Of a stretch of 11,479 bases of DNA, positions 1 through 6,472 are shown piece after piece. How positions within the stretch are numbered: position 1 is the stretch's first letter; each line of letters starts with the position of its first letter. The notes below the pieces were generated by a model. It searched no databases. It was not told the DNA's origin and worked only from the letters and a program-made list of their open reading frames with translations. Location of the stretch: positions 1-11,479 of the forward strand of contig JAKAWF010000093.1 in assembly GCA_021817025.1 (NCBI GenBank), read 5' to 3'. The DNA comes from a bacterium (GTDB taxonomy: Bacteria > Chloroflexota > Dormibacteria > UBA8260 > Bog-877). Both the position numbers and the translations under genes were made by a program.

Positions 1-147
1 CGAGAGGACCTTGCCGGCGCGGTCGAGGACGCCCTGGCCGCGGTCTTCGCGAACGGCCCGTTGACCCCCGACATGGGGGGCTCGGGAACCACCGAGAGCG
101 TCACCACCGCGGTGCTCCAGCACCTCGGATCTGGGGTGCCGGCATGA
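1..147 (+). CDS. 3-isopropylmalate/isocitrate dehydrogenase family protein, C-terminal end only (probably LeuB)
   Basis: Frame 1 is open from the left edge to the TGA at 145-147 and encodes the last 48 residues of a beta-decarboxylating dehydrogenase. The diagnostic stretch is LTPDMGGSGTTESVTTAVL, which matches the conserved C-terminal PDLGG-x-(A/G)TT-x-x-(V/F)T-x-AV segment of isopropylmalate, homoisocitrate and isocitrate dehydrogenases. The start and the active site lie outside the window, so substrate cannot be read from the sequence. Its stop overlaps the cimA start (ATGA at 144-147), which places it in one operon with cimA, leuC and leuD. From that context I infer LeuB, oxidising 3-isopropylmalate and also 3-methylmalate in the citramalate route. 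Homoisocitrate dehydrogenase is the alternative. A second member of the same family lies at the right edge of the window. Confidence 0.8.
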   Translation, partial: REDLAGAVEDALAAVFANGPLTPDMGGSGTTESVTTAVLQHLGSGVPA

Positions 148-1772
148 GCCCCGGGCGCGGCGGGGCCGCCGCCGAGGCCGTGGTGCTCTACGACACCACC
201 CTGAGGGACGGCATGCAGGGCTTCGGGATGCAGCTCAGCGTCGAGCAGAAGTTGCGGGTGGCGGCCAGCCTGGACACCCTGGGAATCCCCTATGTCGAGG
301 CCGGCTGGCCAGGGGCCAATCCACGCGACACCGCGGTCTTTCAGCGCCTGCTGGACAGCCCCCTGCCACGGGCACGACTGGCCGCCTTCGGATCGACCTG
401 CCGGCCGGGGGCGGCGGCAGACTTGGACCCTGGGCTGGAGGCCACCCTGGCTGCCGGCACCCCGGTGGTGACCCTGGTCGGGAAGGCGTCCCTGTGGCAG
501 GTGGAGACGGTGCTGCGCACCACCGGGGCCGAGAACCTGCGCATGGTGCACGACTCGGTGGCCCACGCGGTGGCGGAGGGGCGCGAGGTCGTCTTCGACG
601 CGGAGCACTTCTTCGATGGCCACGCTGAGGACCCGGGGTATGCACTCGCGGCCGCCGAGGCCGCGGCATCCGCCGGCGCCAGCTGGGTGGTGCTGTGCGA
701 CACCAACGGCGGCCGCCTGGTGGAGGAGGTCGCCAGCGCGACCGCGGCCACGAGAGCCCGCATCGGCGACCGCCTGGGCATCCACTGCCACAACGACACC
801 GGCCTGGCGATCGCGGCCTCCCTGGCCGCGGTGGCCAGCGGCGCGCGCATGGTCCAGGGCACCCTCAACGGCAGCGGCGAGCGCTGTGGCAACGCCGATC
901 TCCTGGTCATCGCCGCCAACCTTCAGCTCAAGTGCGGCCGGGAGGTCCTCCCGGCTCGTGCCCTGCGCGAACTGGTCACGGTCTCGCGTTTGTTCGACTC
1001 GATGGTGAATCGAACCCCCGAGCCCCAGCGTCCCTACCTGGGACCGGCGGCCTTCCTGCACAAGGCCGGGCTGCACGCTCAGGGGGTCGCCCGCGATGCT
1101 CGAGCCTACCAACACATAGACCCCGCCGCAGTCGGCAACCAGACCAGGACCGTGGTCTCCGACCAGAGCGGCCGCAGCAATGTGGCCGCCAAACTCCGGG
1201 ATCTCGGCCTCCAGGACCTCGACCCGCAGGCGCGCGGAGCGATCGTCGAGAGGCTCAAGCGACTGGAGGGCGAGGGCTGGGCGTTCGAGGACGCCGACGC
1301 GTCGTTCGAGCTGCTGGTCACCCGGGCCCTCCCCGGCGACACCGCCCCGTTCGCGCTCCAGGAGTCCCTGGTGGTCGCCCACGACCAGGACGCCCTGCAG
1401 GCCACGGACCTGGCGCATCAGGTGGAGGCCAGCGTCAAAGTCAGGGTGGGGGCGACGCTGGTGCACACCGCCGCCACCGGCAACGGCCCCGTAGAGGCCC
1501 TGGACGGAGCTCTCCGACGCGCCCTGACCCCCCACTTCCCGAGCCTGGCCGAGGTGCAGCTGGTGGACTACCGGGTGCGGGTCATCGACGGCGATCGAGG
1601 TACCGGGGCCACTGTCCGCGTCGGCATCGACTCCAGCGACGGCGAGCGGATCTGGACCACGGTCGGTTGCTCGTCCAACATCCTGCACGCCTCCGCGCTG
1701 GCCCTGATCGACAGCTACGAGTGGGCGGCCCGCCATGCCGCCGCCTTAAACTGCCTCTCCAGCAGCGCCTGA
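144..1772 (+). CDS. cimA: (R)-citramalate synthase
   Basis: This enzyme condenses pyruvate with acetyl-CoA to (R)-citramalate, the first step of threonine-independent isoleucine synthesis. The 542-residue protein has the layout of the long citramalate synthase family (TIGR00977 type). An N-terminal TIM barrel begins at [11 protein letters not shown] (residues 13-23, R21 and D22), followed by GWPGANPRD (54-62) and FDAEHFFDG (151-159). The metal-ligand motif HCHND is at 214-218 and [12 protein letters not shown] at 239-250. The linker carries SDQSGRSN (339-346), and a LeuA-type regulatory dimerisation domain spans about 400-530, ending in [17 protein letters not shown]. That domain usually binds isoleucine, so feedback inhibition is likely. 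The ATG at 144 overlaps the upstream stop by four bases; the SD is weak, suggesting translational coupling. One oddity is DGMQ (22-25), where the family usually has a small residue in place of M. Isopropylmalate or homocitrate synthase is less likely because the GWPG and SGRSN segments are citramalate-synthase-like. Confidence 0.92.
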   Translation: MSPGRGGAAAEAVVLYDTTLRDGMQGFGMQLSVEQKLRVAASLDTLGIPYVEAGWPGANPRDTAVFQRLLDSPLPRARLAAFGSTCRPGAAADLDPGLEATLAAGTPVVTLVGKASLWQVETVLRTTGAENLRMVHDSVAHAVAEGREVVFDAEHFFDGHAEDPGYALAAAEAAASAGASWVVLCDTNGGRLVEEVASATAATRARIGDRLGIHCHNDTGLAIAASLAAVASGARMVQGTLNGSGERCGNADLLVIAANLQLKCGREVLPARALRELVTVSRLFDSMVNRTPEPQRPYLGPAAFLHKAGLHAQGVARDARAYQHIDPAAVGNQTRTVVSDQSGRSNVAAKLRDLGLQDLDPQARGAIVERLKRLEGEGWAFEDADASFELLVTRALPGDTAPFALQESLVVAHDQDALQATDLAHQVEASVKVRVGATLVHTAATGNGPVEALDGALRRALTPHFPSLAEVQLVDYRVRVIDGDRGTGATVRVGIDSSDGERIWTTVGCSSNILHASALALIDSYEWAARHAAALNCLSSSA

Positions 1773-1774
1773 CC

Positions 1775-1780
1775 AAGGAG
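1775..1780 (+). promoter_or_regulatory. Shine-Dalgarno AAGGAG upstream of leuC, offset from the annotated start
   Basis: AAGGAG begins 2 bases after the cimA stop. Nine bases separate it from an in-frame ATC at 1790-1792, and 24 bases from the GTG at 1805. The ATC is where a start codon would be expected. Either translation begins at a rare ATC, or at GTG 1805 by coupling to cimA termination. Confidence 0.55.
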
Positions 1781-1804
1781 TCAAGAACCATCCCAGCTCA
1801 ACCT

Positions 1805-3250
1805 GTGTCCGCACCCCCTGCGGGGTCTCGCGCCCGCACCGCCTACCGCAAGATCTGGGAGTCGCACCGGGTCAGCGGCGAGCCGGATCAGCGCGTGCTC
1901 CTCTACGTGGACCTGCACCTTGTCCACGAGGTCACCTCGCCCCAGGCCTTCGCCGGGCTGCGGCGGGCCGGTCGCTGGGTGCGCCGACCCGACCTCACCC
2001 TCGCGGTCATGGACCACCTGGTGCCGACTTGGGAGCGCAGCCGACCAACCCCGGACCCAGTGGGCCGCGAGCAGATGCGCCAGCTCTCCGAGAACTGCGC
2101 GGCCGCCGAGATCCCGCTGCTCGACCTGGACGACCAGCGCCAGGGCATCGTCCACGTGATCGGCCCCGAGCTGGGGCTGACCCAACCCGGCATGACGGTG
2201 GTCTGTGGCGACTCCCACACCGCCACCCACGGCGCCTTCGGCGCGCTCGCCTTTGGCGTTGGCACGTCCGAGGTCGAACAGGTGCTGGCCACCCAGTGTC
2301 TCTGGCAGGCTCCATCCCCCACCCTCGAGGTCCGGGTCGACGGCCACCTTCCGGCCGGCGTCACCGCCAAGGACATCGCGCTCGGCGTCATCAGCCGGCT
2401 GGGCGTCGGGGGGGGCCAGGGATCGGTCGTCGAGTACACCGGCGAGGTCGTTCGGAAGCTCTCGATGGAGGGCCGGATGACCCTCTGCAACATGACCATC
2501 GAGGCTGGCGCCAGAGCCGGCCTGGTGTCCCCCGACGAGACCACCGTGCGCTACCTGGCCGGGCGTCCGGGTGTGCCCAGGGGCTCGGACTTCGATCGCG
2601 CGTCCGCGCGGTGGCTCGAATTCGCGACCGATGAGGGGGCGAGCTTCGACCGCACCCTGGAGGTCAACGCCGCCGAGCTGGCTCCCTACGTCACCTGGGG
2701 CACCACCCCGGCCATGGTCGCGACCGTGACCGGCCGCATCCCGCGCCTGGCGGATCTCGGCGATGAGGCCGAGCGCTCGGCCGCGGCCAGGGCACTCGCC
2801 TACATGGGTCTGAGCGAGGGCACGGCCATCGAGGATATCCCCATCGATCGGGTGTTCATCGGCTCCTGCACCAACAGCCGGCTGGAGGATCTCCGGGCCG
2901 CGGCCGCGGTCGCGGCCGGTCGGCAGGTGCACCCCCGGGTGCGGGCGATGGTGGTCCCGGGCTCCGGCACCGTCAAGCGCGCGGCCGAGGCCGAGGGCCT
3001 GGACCGGATCTTCCGCGCCTCGGGGTTCGAGTGGCGAGAAGCCGGATGCTCAATGTGCCTAGGCATGAACCCCGACATCCTCCAGCCCGGGGAACGCTGC
3101 GCGTCCACCTCCAACCGCAACTTCGAGGGCCGCCAGGGCGCCGGCGGCCGCACCCACCTGGTCAGTCCCGCCATGGCGGCGGCGGCCGCCCTGTACGGTC
3201 ACTTTGTCGATGTCCGGCGGCTCACGCCAGCGACCTTGAGCGGCCGCTGA
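1805..3250 (+). CDS. leuC: 3-isopropylmalate/(R)-citramalate dehydratase, large subunit
   Basis: The large subunit of the [4Fe-4S] isopropylmalate isomerase interconverts 2- and 3-isopropylmalate, and in the citramalate route converts citramalate to 3-methylmalate. The sequence is bacterial LeuC throughout: [18 protein letters not shown] near the N terminus, then [20 protein letters not shown] and SCTNSR. The three cluster cysteines are C355, C415 and C418 (GCSMCLG), counted from the GTG at 1805. The C terminus carries [21 protein letters not shown]. At 481 residues it is slightly longer than E. coli LeuC (466), with the extra length mainly N-terminal. The start is uncertain. GTG 1805 is the in-frame start nearest the beginning of homology, but the only good SD (AAGGAG, 1775-1780) is 24 bases upstream of it and 9 bases upstream of an in-frame ATC at 1790. 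The much longer open frame upstream is an antiparallel-free artefact of reading cimA in another frame. The gene lies 32 bp after cimA and is followed 14 bp later by leuD. Confidence 0.95.
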   Translation: MSAPPAGSRARTAYRKIWESHRVSGEPDQRVLLYVDLHLVHEVTSPQAFAGLRRAGRWVRRPDLTLAVMDHLVPTWERSRPTPDPVGREQMRQLSENCAAAEIPLLDLDDQRQGIVHVIGPELGLTQPGMTVVCGDSHTATHGAFGALAFGVGTSEVEQVLATQCLWQAPSPTLEVRVDGHLPAGVTAKDIALGVISRLGVGGGQGSVVEYTGEVVRKLSMEGRMTLCNMTIEAGARAGLVSPDETTVRYLAGRPGVPRGSDFDRASARWLEFATDEGASFDRTLEVNAAELAPYVTWGTTPAMVATVTGRIPRLADLGDEAERSAAARALAYMGLSEGTAIEDIPIDRVFIGSCTNSRLEDLRAAAAVAAGRQVHPRVRAMVVPGSGTVKRAAEAEGLDRIFRASGFEWREAGCSMCLGMNPDILQPGERCASTSNRNFEGRQGAGGRTHLVSPAMAAAAALYGHFVDVRRLTPATLSGR

Positions 3251-3264
3251 GCAGGAGAGAGACC

Positions 3265-3888
3265 ATGGATGCTTTCACGGTGCACGAGGGACTCTGCGCC
3301 ACCCTCAGCCGGGACGACGTCGACACCGACCAGATCATCCCCAAGCAGTTTCTGAAGCGCACCGAACGCGACGGCTATGGGGAGTCGTGCTTCTTGGACT
3401 GGCGCTACGACGCGGCCGGCCAGCCGCGACCGGAGTTCGAGCTCAACCACCCCGCTTACGCCAGCGCCAGCGTGCTGGTGACGGGCCGCAACTTCGGCTG
3501 CGGATCGTCCCGGGAGCATGCCGCCTGGGCCCTCTCCGGCTACGGTTTCCGGGCCGTTCTGGCGCCCTCCTTTGCCGACATATTCACGGTCAATTCCCTC
3601 CAGAACGGGCTCCTGCCGGTGCGGCTCCCGGAAGCCACCGTGGAGCGCCTGCGGGAGCGCACCAGCCGGCACGACGGCTATCGCTTGACCATCGACCTCA
3701 CCAGCCAGGAGGTGCGCGATCCCAGCGGCGTGGTCGCCAACTTCGACATCGAGCCCTTCTGGCGCGACTGCCTCTTGAGCGGCCGGGACCCAATCGCCAT
3801 GGCGCTCAGCCAGGAGGCCGGCATCCAGGCCTTCGAGGCGGCTCGCTCCGACCTCCTCCCGGTGACCAGCGGGCAGCACCGCCTCTGA
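3265..3888 (+). CDS. leuD: 3-isopropylmalate/(R)-citramalate dehydratase, small subunit
   Basis: LeuD is the swivelling small subunit that pairs with LeuC to form the cytoplasmic isomerase active site. The 207-residue protein is close to the usual length (E. coli 201). It shows the family landmarks in order: DDVDTDQIIPKQFLK (17-31), GRNFGCGSSREHAAWAL (74-90), PSFADIF (101-107) and NSLQNGLLPVRLP (110-122). The longer form with a bacterial-type FLDWRYD segment is characteristic of LeuC/LeuD partners rather than the short archaeal homoaconitase small subunit. The ATG at 3265 has a clear SD, AGGAG at 3253-3257 with a 7-base spacer, and lies 14 bp after leuC. It is the last gene of the operon; the next 434 bp contain no convincing gene. 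Because the same isomerase is expected to handle both citramalate and isopropylmalate, one leuCD pair can serve isoleucine and leucine synthesis. Confidence 0.95.
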   Translation: MDAFTVHEGLCATLSRDDVDTDQIIPKQFLKRTERDGYGESCFLDWRYDAAGQPRPEFELNHPAYASASVLVTGRNFGCGSSREHAAWALSGYGFRAVLAPSFADIFTVNSLQNGLLPVRLPEATVERLRERTSRHDGYRLTIDLTSQEVRDPSGVVANFDIEPFWRDCLLSGRDPIAMALSQEAGIQAFEAARSDLLPVTSGQHRL

Positions 3889-4322
3889 GCGGTCCCCGGC
3901 AGAAGTTCATGAGGGGGTCACCCGGCGCGCTCGTGCGGACCGCGCTCGAACTCATGACGGGTGAAGCGCCCGCGAAAGTCAGGGCCCGTGTGCGTGAGCG
4001 GGCCGCGAAGGCGAGGATGCGATGCTCCAGCTGCTGGAGATCGCGAGCGGCGGCGGGGTGAGCTCCTTGAGCTGGACGATCCCGAAGAGGATCTCCCGCT
4101 GACCAAGCGAGGAAGCGGGGACCGGTGGGGGCACCGCCCCGAGGTTGGGGTGCTCCTCCTCGAGCGTGTCGGCGGCCTTCCCACCACGATGTGAGGAGCC
4201 GTTGGCGGCGGGCCGAGCGGTCCTGGATCATGACCTGCTCCACCAACCGCCCGCAGGGACGCCGCCCAGCCGGAACCATCTTCCGGCCACCGCCGCCTCC
4301 CCACGCCCGCCGGAAGACGGCG
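3889..4322. other. Gene-free stretch after leuD
   Basis: I see no convincing gene here in either direction. Open frames exist on both strands, but they are low-complexity translations rich in R, P, G and S with no recognisable motif, as expected from GC-rich non-coding DNA. A minus-strand frame around 4020-4190 contains a more protein-like stretch (QREILFGIVQLKEL), interrupted by stops, which could be the remnant of a decayed gene. A 6-bp hairpin (GGCCCG 3983-3988 / CGGGCC 3999-4004) lies about 95 bp after leuD and could help end transcription, but it has no T-run. No tRNA or repeat array was found. Confidence 0.5.
4269..4322 (-). terminator. Pair of hairpins just downstream of the small membrane-protein gene
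   Basis: Two stems follow the 4323-4499 gene on the minus strand. CGCCG 4308-4312 / CGGCG 4318-4322 has a 5-nt loop and touches the stop codon. GCCGGAA 4269-4275 / TTCCGGC 4281-4287 has a 5-nt loop. Neither is followed by a T-run, so this would be a U-less terminator at best. The arrangement is seen directly; the function is inferred. Confidence 0.3.
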
Positions 4323-4499
4323 TCAGATCGCGATGTGGACGTTGAGCGGAATCAGCGGCCAGAGGATAACCGCCAGGATCGCCGAGCCGATAGCTGATGG
4401 GGTGCTGAGAGCGGCAAAATGGCCATGGGTCGCCGCGACGATGATGCCGAGGACGATCCAAACGATGGGGAGCAGGGAGCGGCCCCGCCTTCGTAGCAT
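4323..4499 (-). CDS. Small two-helix membrane protein, function unknown
   Basis: I do not recognise a named family. From the ATG at 4499-4497 to the TGA at 4325-4323 the frame encodes 58 residues with an organised layout. A basic N terminus (MLRRRGR) is followed by a first hydrophobic helix (LLPIVWIVLGIIVAA, about 9-23), a short polar loop (THGHFAALSTPS, 24-35) and a second helix (AIGSAILAVILWPLIPL, 36-52), ending NVHIAI. Positive-inside logic puts the N terminus in the cytoplasm, with a two-pass hairpin. About 80% of third codon positions are G or C, as in the neighbouring genes. Short proteins of this hydrophobic type with a conserved LLWPL-like second helix are common hypothetical proteins in high-GC bacteria; this is recollection, not a search. 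No SD is visible before the ATG, so the start could be leaderless. The frame stays open upstream to 4679, but that part is proline- and arginine-rich and unlikely to be translated. Confidence 0.55.
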   Translation of the reverse strand: MLRRRGRSLLPIVWIVLGIIVAATHGHFAALSTPSAIGSAILAVILWPLIPLNVHIAI

Positions 4500-4696
4500 G
4501 GCGCTGACTCTAACCGGGCCGCCGCCCGATCGGACATCTGATCGAGGCCGGTTCGGCCACGTCTTCTGGGCTGTCCGGTCGGGCGTCGCAGCCAGGGACC
4601 TCGGAGGACCCGGTCGGTGCGGCCGCTTCGCCACCGACTGCTCGGGCCATCCGCACTTCAGCCACCCGGCCCCAGTCACTCGGAGGGGCCGGTTGG

Positions 4697-4711
4697 CACT
4701 TGGTCCAAGTG
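4697..4711. promoter_or_regulatory. Perfect 15-nt palindrome, operator-like
   Basis: CACTTGGTCCAAGTG is two 7-base arms exactly complementary around one central base. It lies about 290 bp before the amt start and about 200 bp before the start of the divergent small gene. The TTGG/CCAA core resembles operators bound by GntR-family dimers, but the regulator cannot be named from this window. Confidence 0.4.
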
Positions 4712-4871
4712 GTACTCAGCAGTGATTCGCGATGGATCATGCGGCCGACTCCTGAAGGCGGCGCCCGGATCCCGGCGCCTGGGAGACGGGCCGGTCCGGG
4801 CTGCGGCACCCGGGGCCGGTTCGGAGCGTCGACGGGCTCGGATGCCTGGGCCGGCGCCATGGCGGTTGTCA

Positions 4872-4899
4872 TTGCCAGTTACCAATTGCCAGGTTGCCA
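4872..4899 (+). repeat. Three TTGCCA direct repeats upstream of amt
   Basis: TTGCCA occurs at 4872-4877, 4886-4891 and 4894-4899. The first two copies are 14 bp apart and sit in the longer repeat ATTGCCAG; the last two are 8 bp apart. The block is much richer in A and T than its surroundings and lies roughly 105-130 bp before the amt ATG. It may be a binding site for a regulator or part of the amt promoter. Confidence 0.4.
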
Positions 4900-5002
4900 A
4901 TTCGTGTTGTCCACCCGAAGACGAGCCCGTCCGGGATCGGGATCATGGCCGCAAACGTGAGCGGCAACCCCTGGAGCAGCCCAGCCTGCGGAGGACCAAG
5001 TG

Positions 5003-6388
5003 ATGTACATCCCCTCTTCATCCTTCCTCAGCCCCGGCGACAACTCGTGGCAACTGACCGCCGCCACCTTCGTCGGCCTGCAGTCCATCCCGGGCCTGGC
5101 GATCCTCTATGGCGGTCTGGTCAAGCGCAAGTGGGCGGTCAGCTCCGCCATGATGGCCATCTACGCCTTCGCGGCGGTGATGGTGGTCTGGGTGCTGGCG
5201 GGCTTCAACATGGGCTTCGGGCACCCCTGGCTGGGCACCGTGGTCGGAATCCCCCAGCCGGTGCTGGGCGCCCTCACTGAGGAGGGACGGGCCTCGATTC
5301 CGCTCCTGAAGGGACTGATGCCCGCGTTCACCATCCCGGGCTCGTCGCTGATCTACTTCCAATTCGTATTCGCGGCCATCGCACCGATCATCCTGGCGGG
5401 CGCCATCTTCGGGCGGATGAGCCTGCGCGCCTGGATGATCTTCGTGCCGGTGTGGTCACTGCTGGTCTACAGCGTCAACGCCTTCATGATCTGGGGCGGG
5501 GGCTGGCTCTCCCAGATGGGCGTCGTCGACTACAGCGGCGGCTACGTCATCCACGTCGCGGCCGGCATCTCGGGCTTCGTGGCGGCCCTGGTGGTGGGAC
5601 CGCGGGTGCTCAAGGACCAGCGTGACTTCAAGCCCAACAACATGCTGCTGGCGGTGGCGGGAGCGGGCATCCTCTGGCTGGGATGGAATGGGTTCAACGG
5701 CGGCGACCCCTATTTCGCCAACGGGGACGCGGCGGCGGCGGTGCTAAACACCAACCTGGCCACCGCCGTGGCTCTGCTCTCCTGGTTCTTCCTGGACATG
5801 ATGCTCAATCGCAAGCTCTCCGTGGTGGGGGCCATCAACGGCATGATCTGCGGGCTGGTGGCGATCACGCCCGCCGCCGGCTACGTGGACGGCACCGGAG
5901 CCATCCTGATCGGGCTGCTGGGCGCGGCGATCCCCTGGTTCACCATGAACCGCCTCAGCGAAAAGTGGCCCTTCCGCAAGGCCGACGACACCCTGGGAGT
6001 GGTCCACACCCACTTCCTGGCGGGCGCGGTGGGCGGCATCATGGTGGGCCTTGTCGCCAACCCGGCCATGATCGTCTACCTCGGTGCGCATGGCTCCGCC
6101 GGCGTCTCGGTGGGAGGGCTCCTCTACGGCAACGCCCACCAGCTGCTGGTGCAGCTCTTCGGCCTGCTGGTGGTCACCGGCTACTCCGGGGTCATGACCT
6201 TCGGCATCCTGAAGGCGATCTCGCTGGTGGTTCCACTGCGGATGACCGACAGAGAGCTCGAGGCGGGTGATCGGTTGATCTTCAACGAAGAGGTGTTTGA
6301 GCTCCACCATCCGATTCCGCCACCGGAGCCAATCGACGCCCTGGGGGGTGGGGTGGGCGACCGCGCGGGTGCGCCGGCCCTCGGTTAG
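5003..6388 (+). CDS. amt: Ammonium transporter (Amt/Mep family, AMT2-like)
   Basis: Amt forms a trimeric inner-membrane channel that takes up ammonium, feeding glutamate and glutamine synthesis. The 461-residue protein has the family's run of about 11 hydrophobic helices. It shows FVGLQSIPGLAILYGGLVKRKW (22-44), the phenylalanine-gate segment FQFVFAAIAP (119-128), DYSGGYVIHVAAG (176-188) and GWNGFNGG (227-234). Landmarks matching E. coli AmtB are D176 (D160), H184 (H168) and H337 (H318), the twin pore histidines; the second lies in HTHFLAG, as in plant AMT2/Mep-type members. The C-terminal tail after about residue 410 is cytoplasmic and ends in a proline/glycine-rich stretch. There is no signal peptide, unlike E. 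coli AmtB. ATG 5003 has GGAGG at 4990-4994 with an 8-base spacer, better than the adjacent GTG at 5000. No glnK/glnB PII gene follows; a hairpin and the convergent lysK do. Confidence 0.95.
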   Translation: MYIPSSSFLSPGDNSWQLTAATFVGLQSIPGLAILYGGLVKRKWAVSSAMMAIYAFAAVMVVWVLAGFNMGFGHPWLGTVVGIPQPVLGALTEEGRASIPLLKGLMPAFTIPGSSLIYFQFVFAAIAPIILAGAIFGRMSLRAWMIFVPVWSLLVYSVNAFMIWGGGWLSQMGVVDYSGGYVIHVAAGISGFVAALVVGPRVLKDQRDFKPNNMLLAVAGAGILWLGWNGFNGGDPYFANGDAAAAVLNTNLATAVALLSWFFLDMMLNRKLSVVGAINGMICGLVAITPAAGYVDGTGAILIGLLGAAIPWFTMNRLSEKWPFRKADDTLGVVHTHFLAGAVGGIMVGLVANPAMIVYLGAHGSAGVSVGGLLYGNAHQLLVQLFGLLVVTGYSGVMTFGILKAISLVVPLRMTDRELEAGDRLIFNEEVFELHHPIPPPEPIDALGGGVGDRAGAPALG

Positions 6389-6402
6389 GGCTCGCCGACA
6401 GC

Positions 6403-6436
6403 GGCTGGTCCGAGCCCGGCTGGGCTCGGACCAGCC
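6403..6436. terminator. Perfect 15-bp hairpin between convergent amt and lysK
   Basis: The arm GGCTGGTCCGAGCCC (6403-6417), loop GGCT, and arm GGGCTCGGACCAGCC (6422-6436) form an uninterrupted 15-bp stem. It sits in the 84-bp gap between two genes that end facing each other, so it can end transcription from both sides. There is no T-run on either strand, as often seen for U-less terminators in GC-rich genomes. Confidence 0.75.
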
Positions 6437-6472
6437 ATCCCCCCGGGACCCCAGGAGCGCCCGGCGCACCTC

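Larger units (their letters stand above)
4500..5002. promoter_or_regulatory. Divergent intergenic region between the small membrane-protein gene and amt
   Basis: This 503-bp stretch must carry the promoters for both flanking divergent genes. No convincing gene lies inside it; the open frames present are low-complexity and lack motifs. It holds a perfect 15-nt dyad at 4697-4711 and an unusually AT-rich block with TTGCCA repeats at 4872-4899. I could not assign a -10/-35 pair with confidence. No sigma-54 -24/-12 pair fits, although TGGCAC occurs at 4694-4699. No riboswitch or T-box could be recognised. Confidence 0.5.

Noticed and set aside
695..1804. Long in-frame upstream extension of leuC (open from 695)
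   Set aside because: It lies entirely within cimA in another frame, is rich in R, P and G with no motifs, and LeuC homology begins only after 1805.
1781..2932. 383-codon minus-strand open frame opposite leuC
   Set aside because: It is antisense to the strongly conserved leuC; H/G/R-rich without any recognisable domain.
4690..4712. Sigma-54 promoter upstream of amt
   Set aside because: TGGCAC is present at 4694-4699 but no TTGC element follows at the required spacing.
4510..4872. 120-codon minus-strand open frame in the divergent region
   Set aside because: Proline/serine/arginine-rich, no domain, and spans the dyad; overlapping plus-strand frames are equally unconvincing.
3889..5002. tRNA, CRISPR array, lysW or lysine riboswitch/T-box in the gene-free region
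   Set aside because: No cloverleaf, regularly spaced repeats, CxxC/EDWGE-coding stretch or recognisable riboswitch core was seen by eye.
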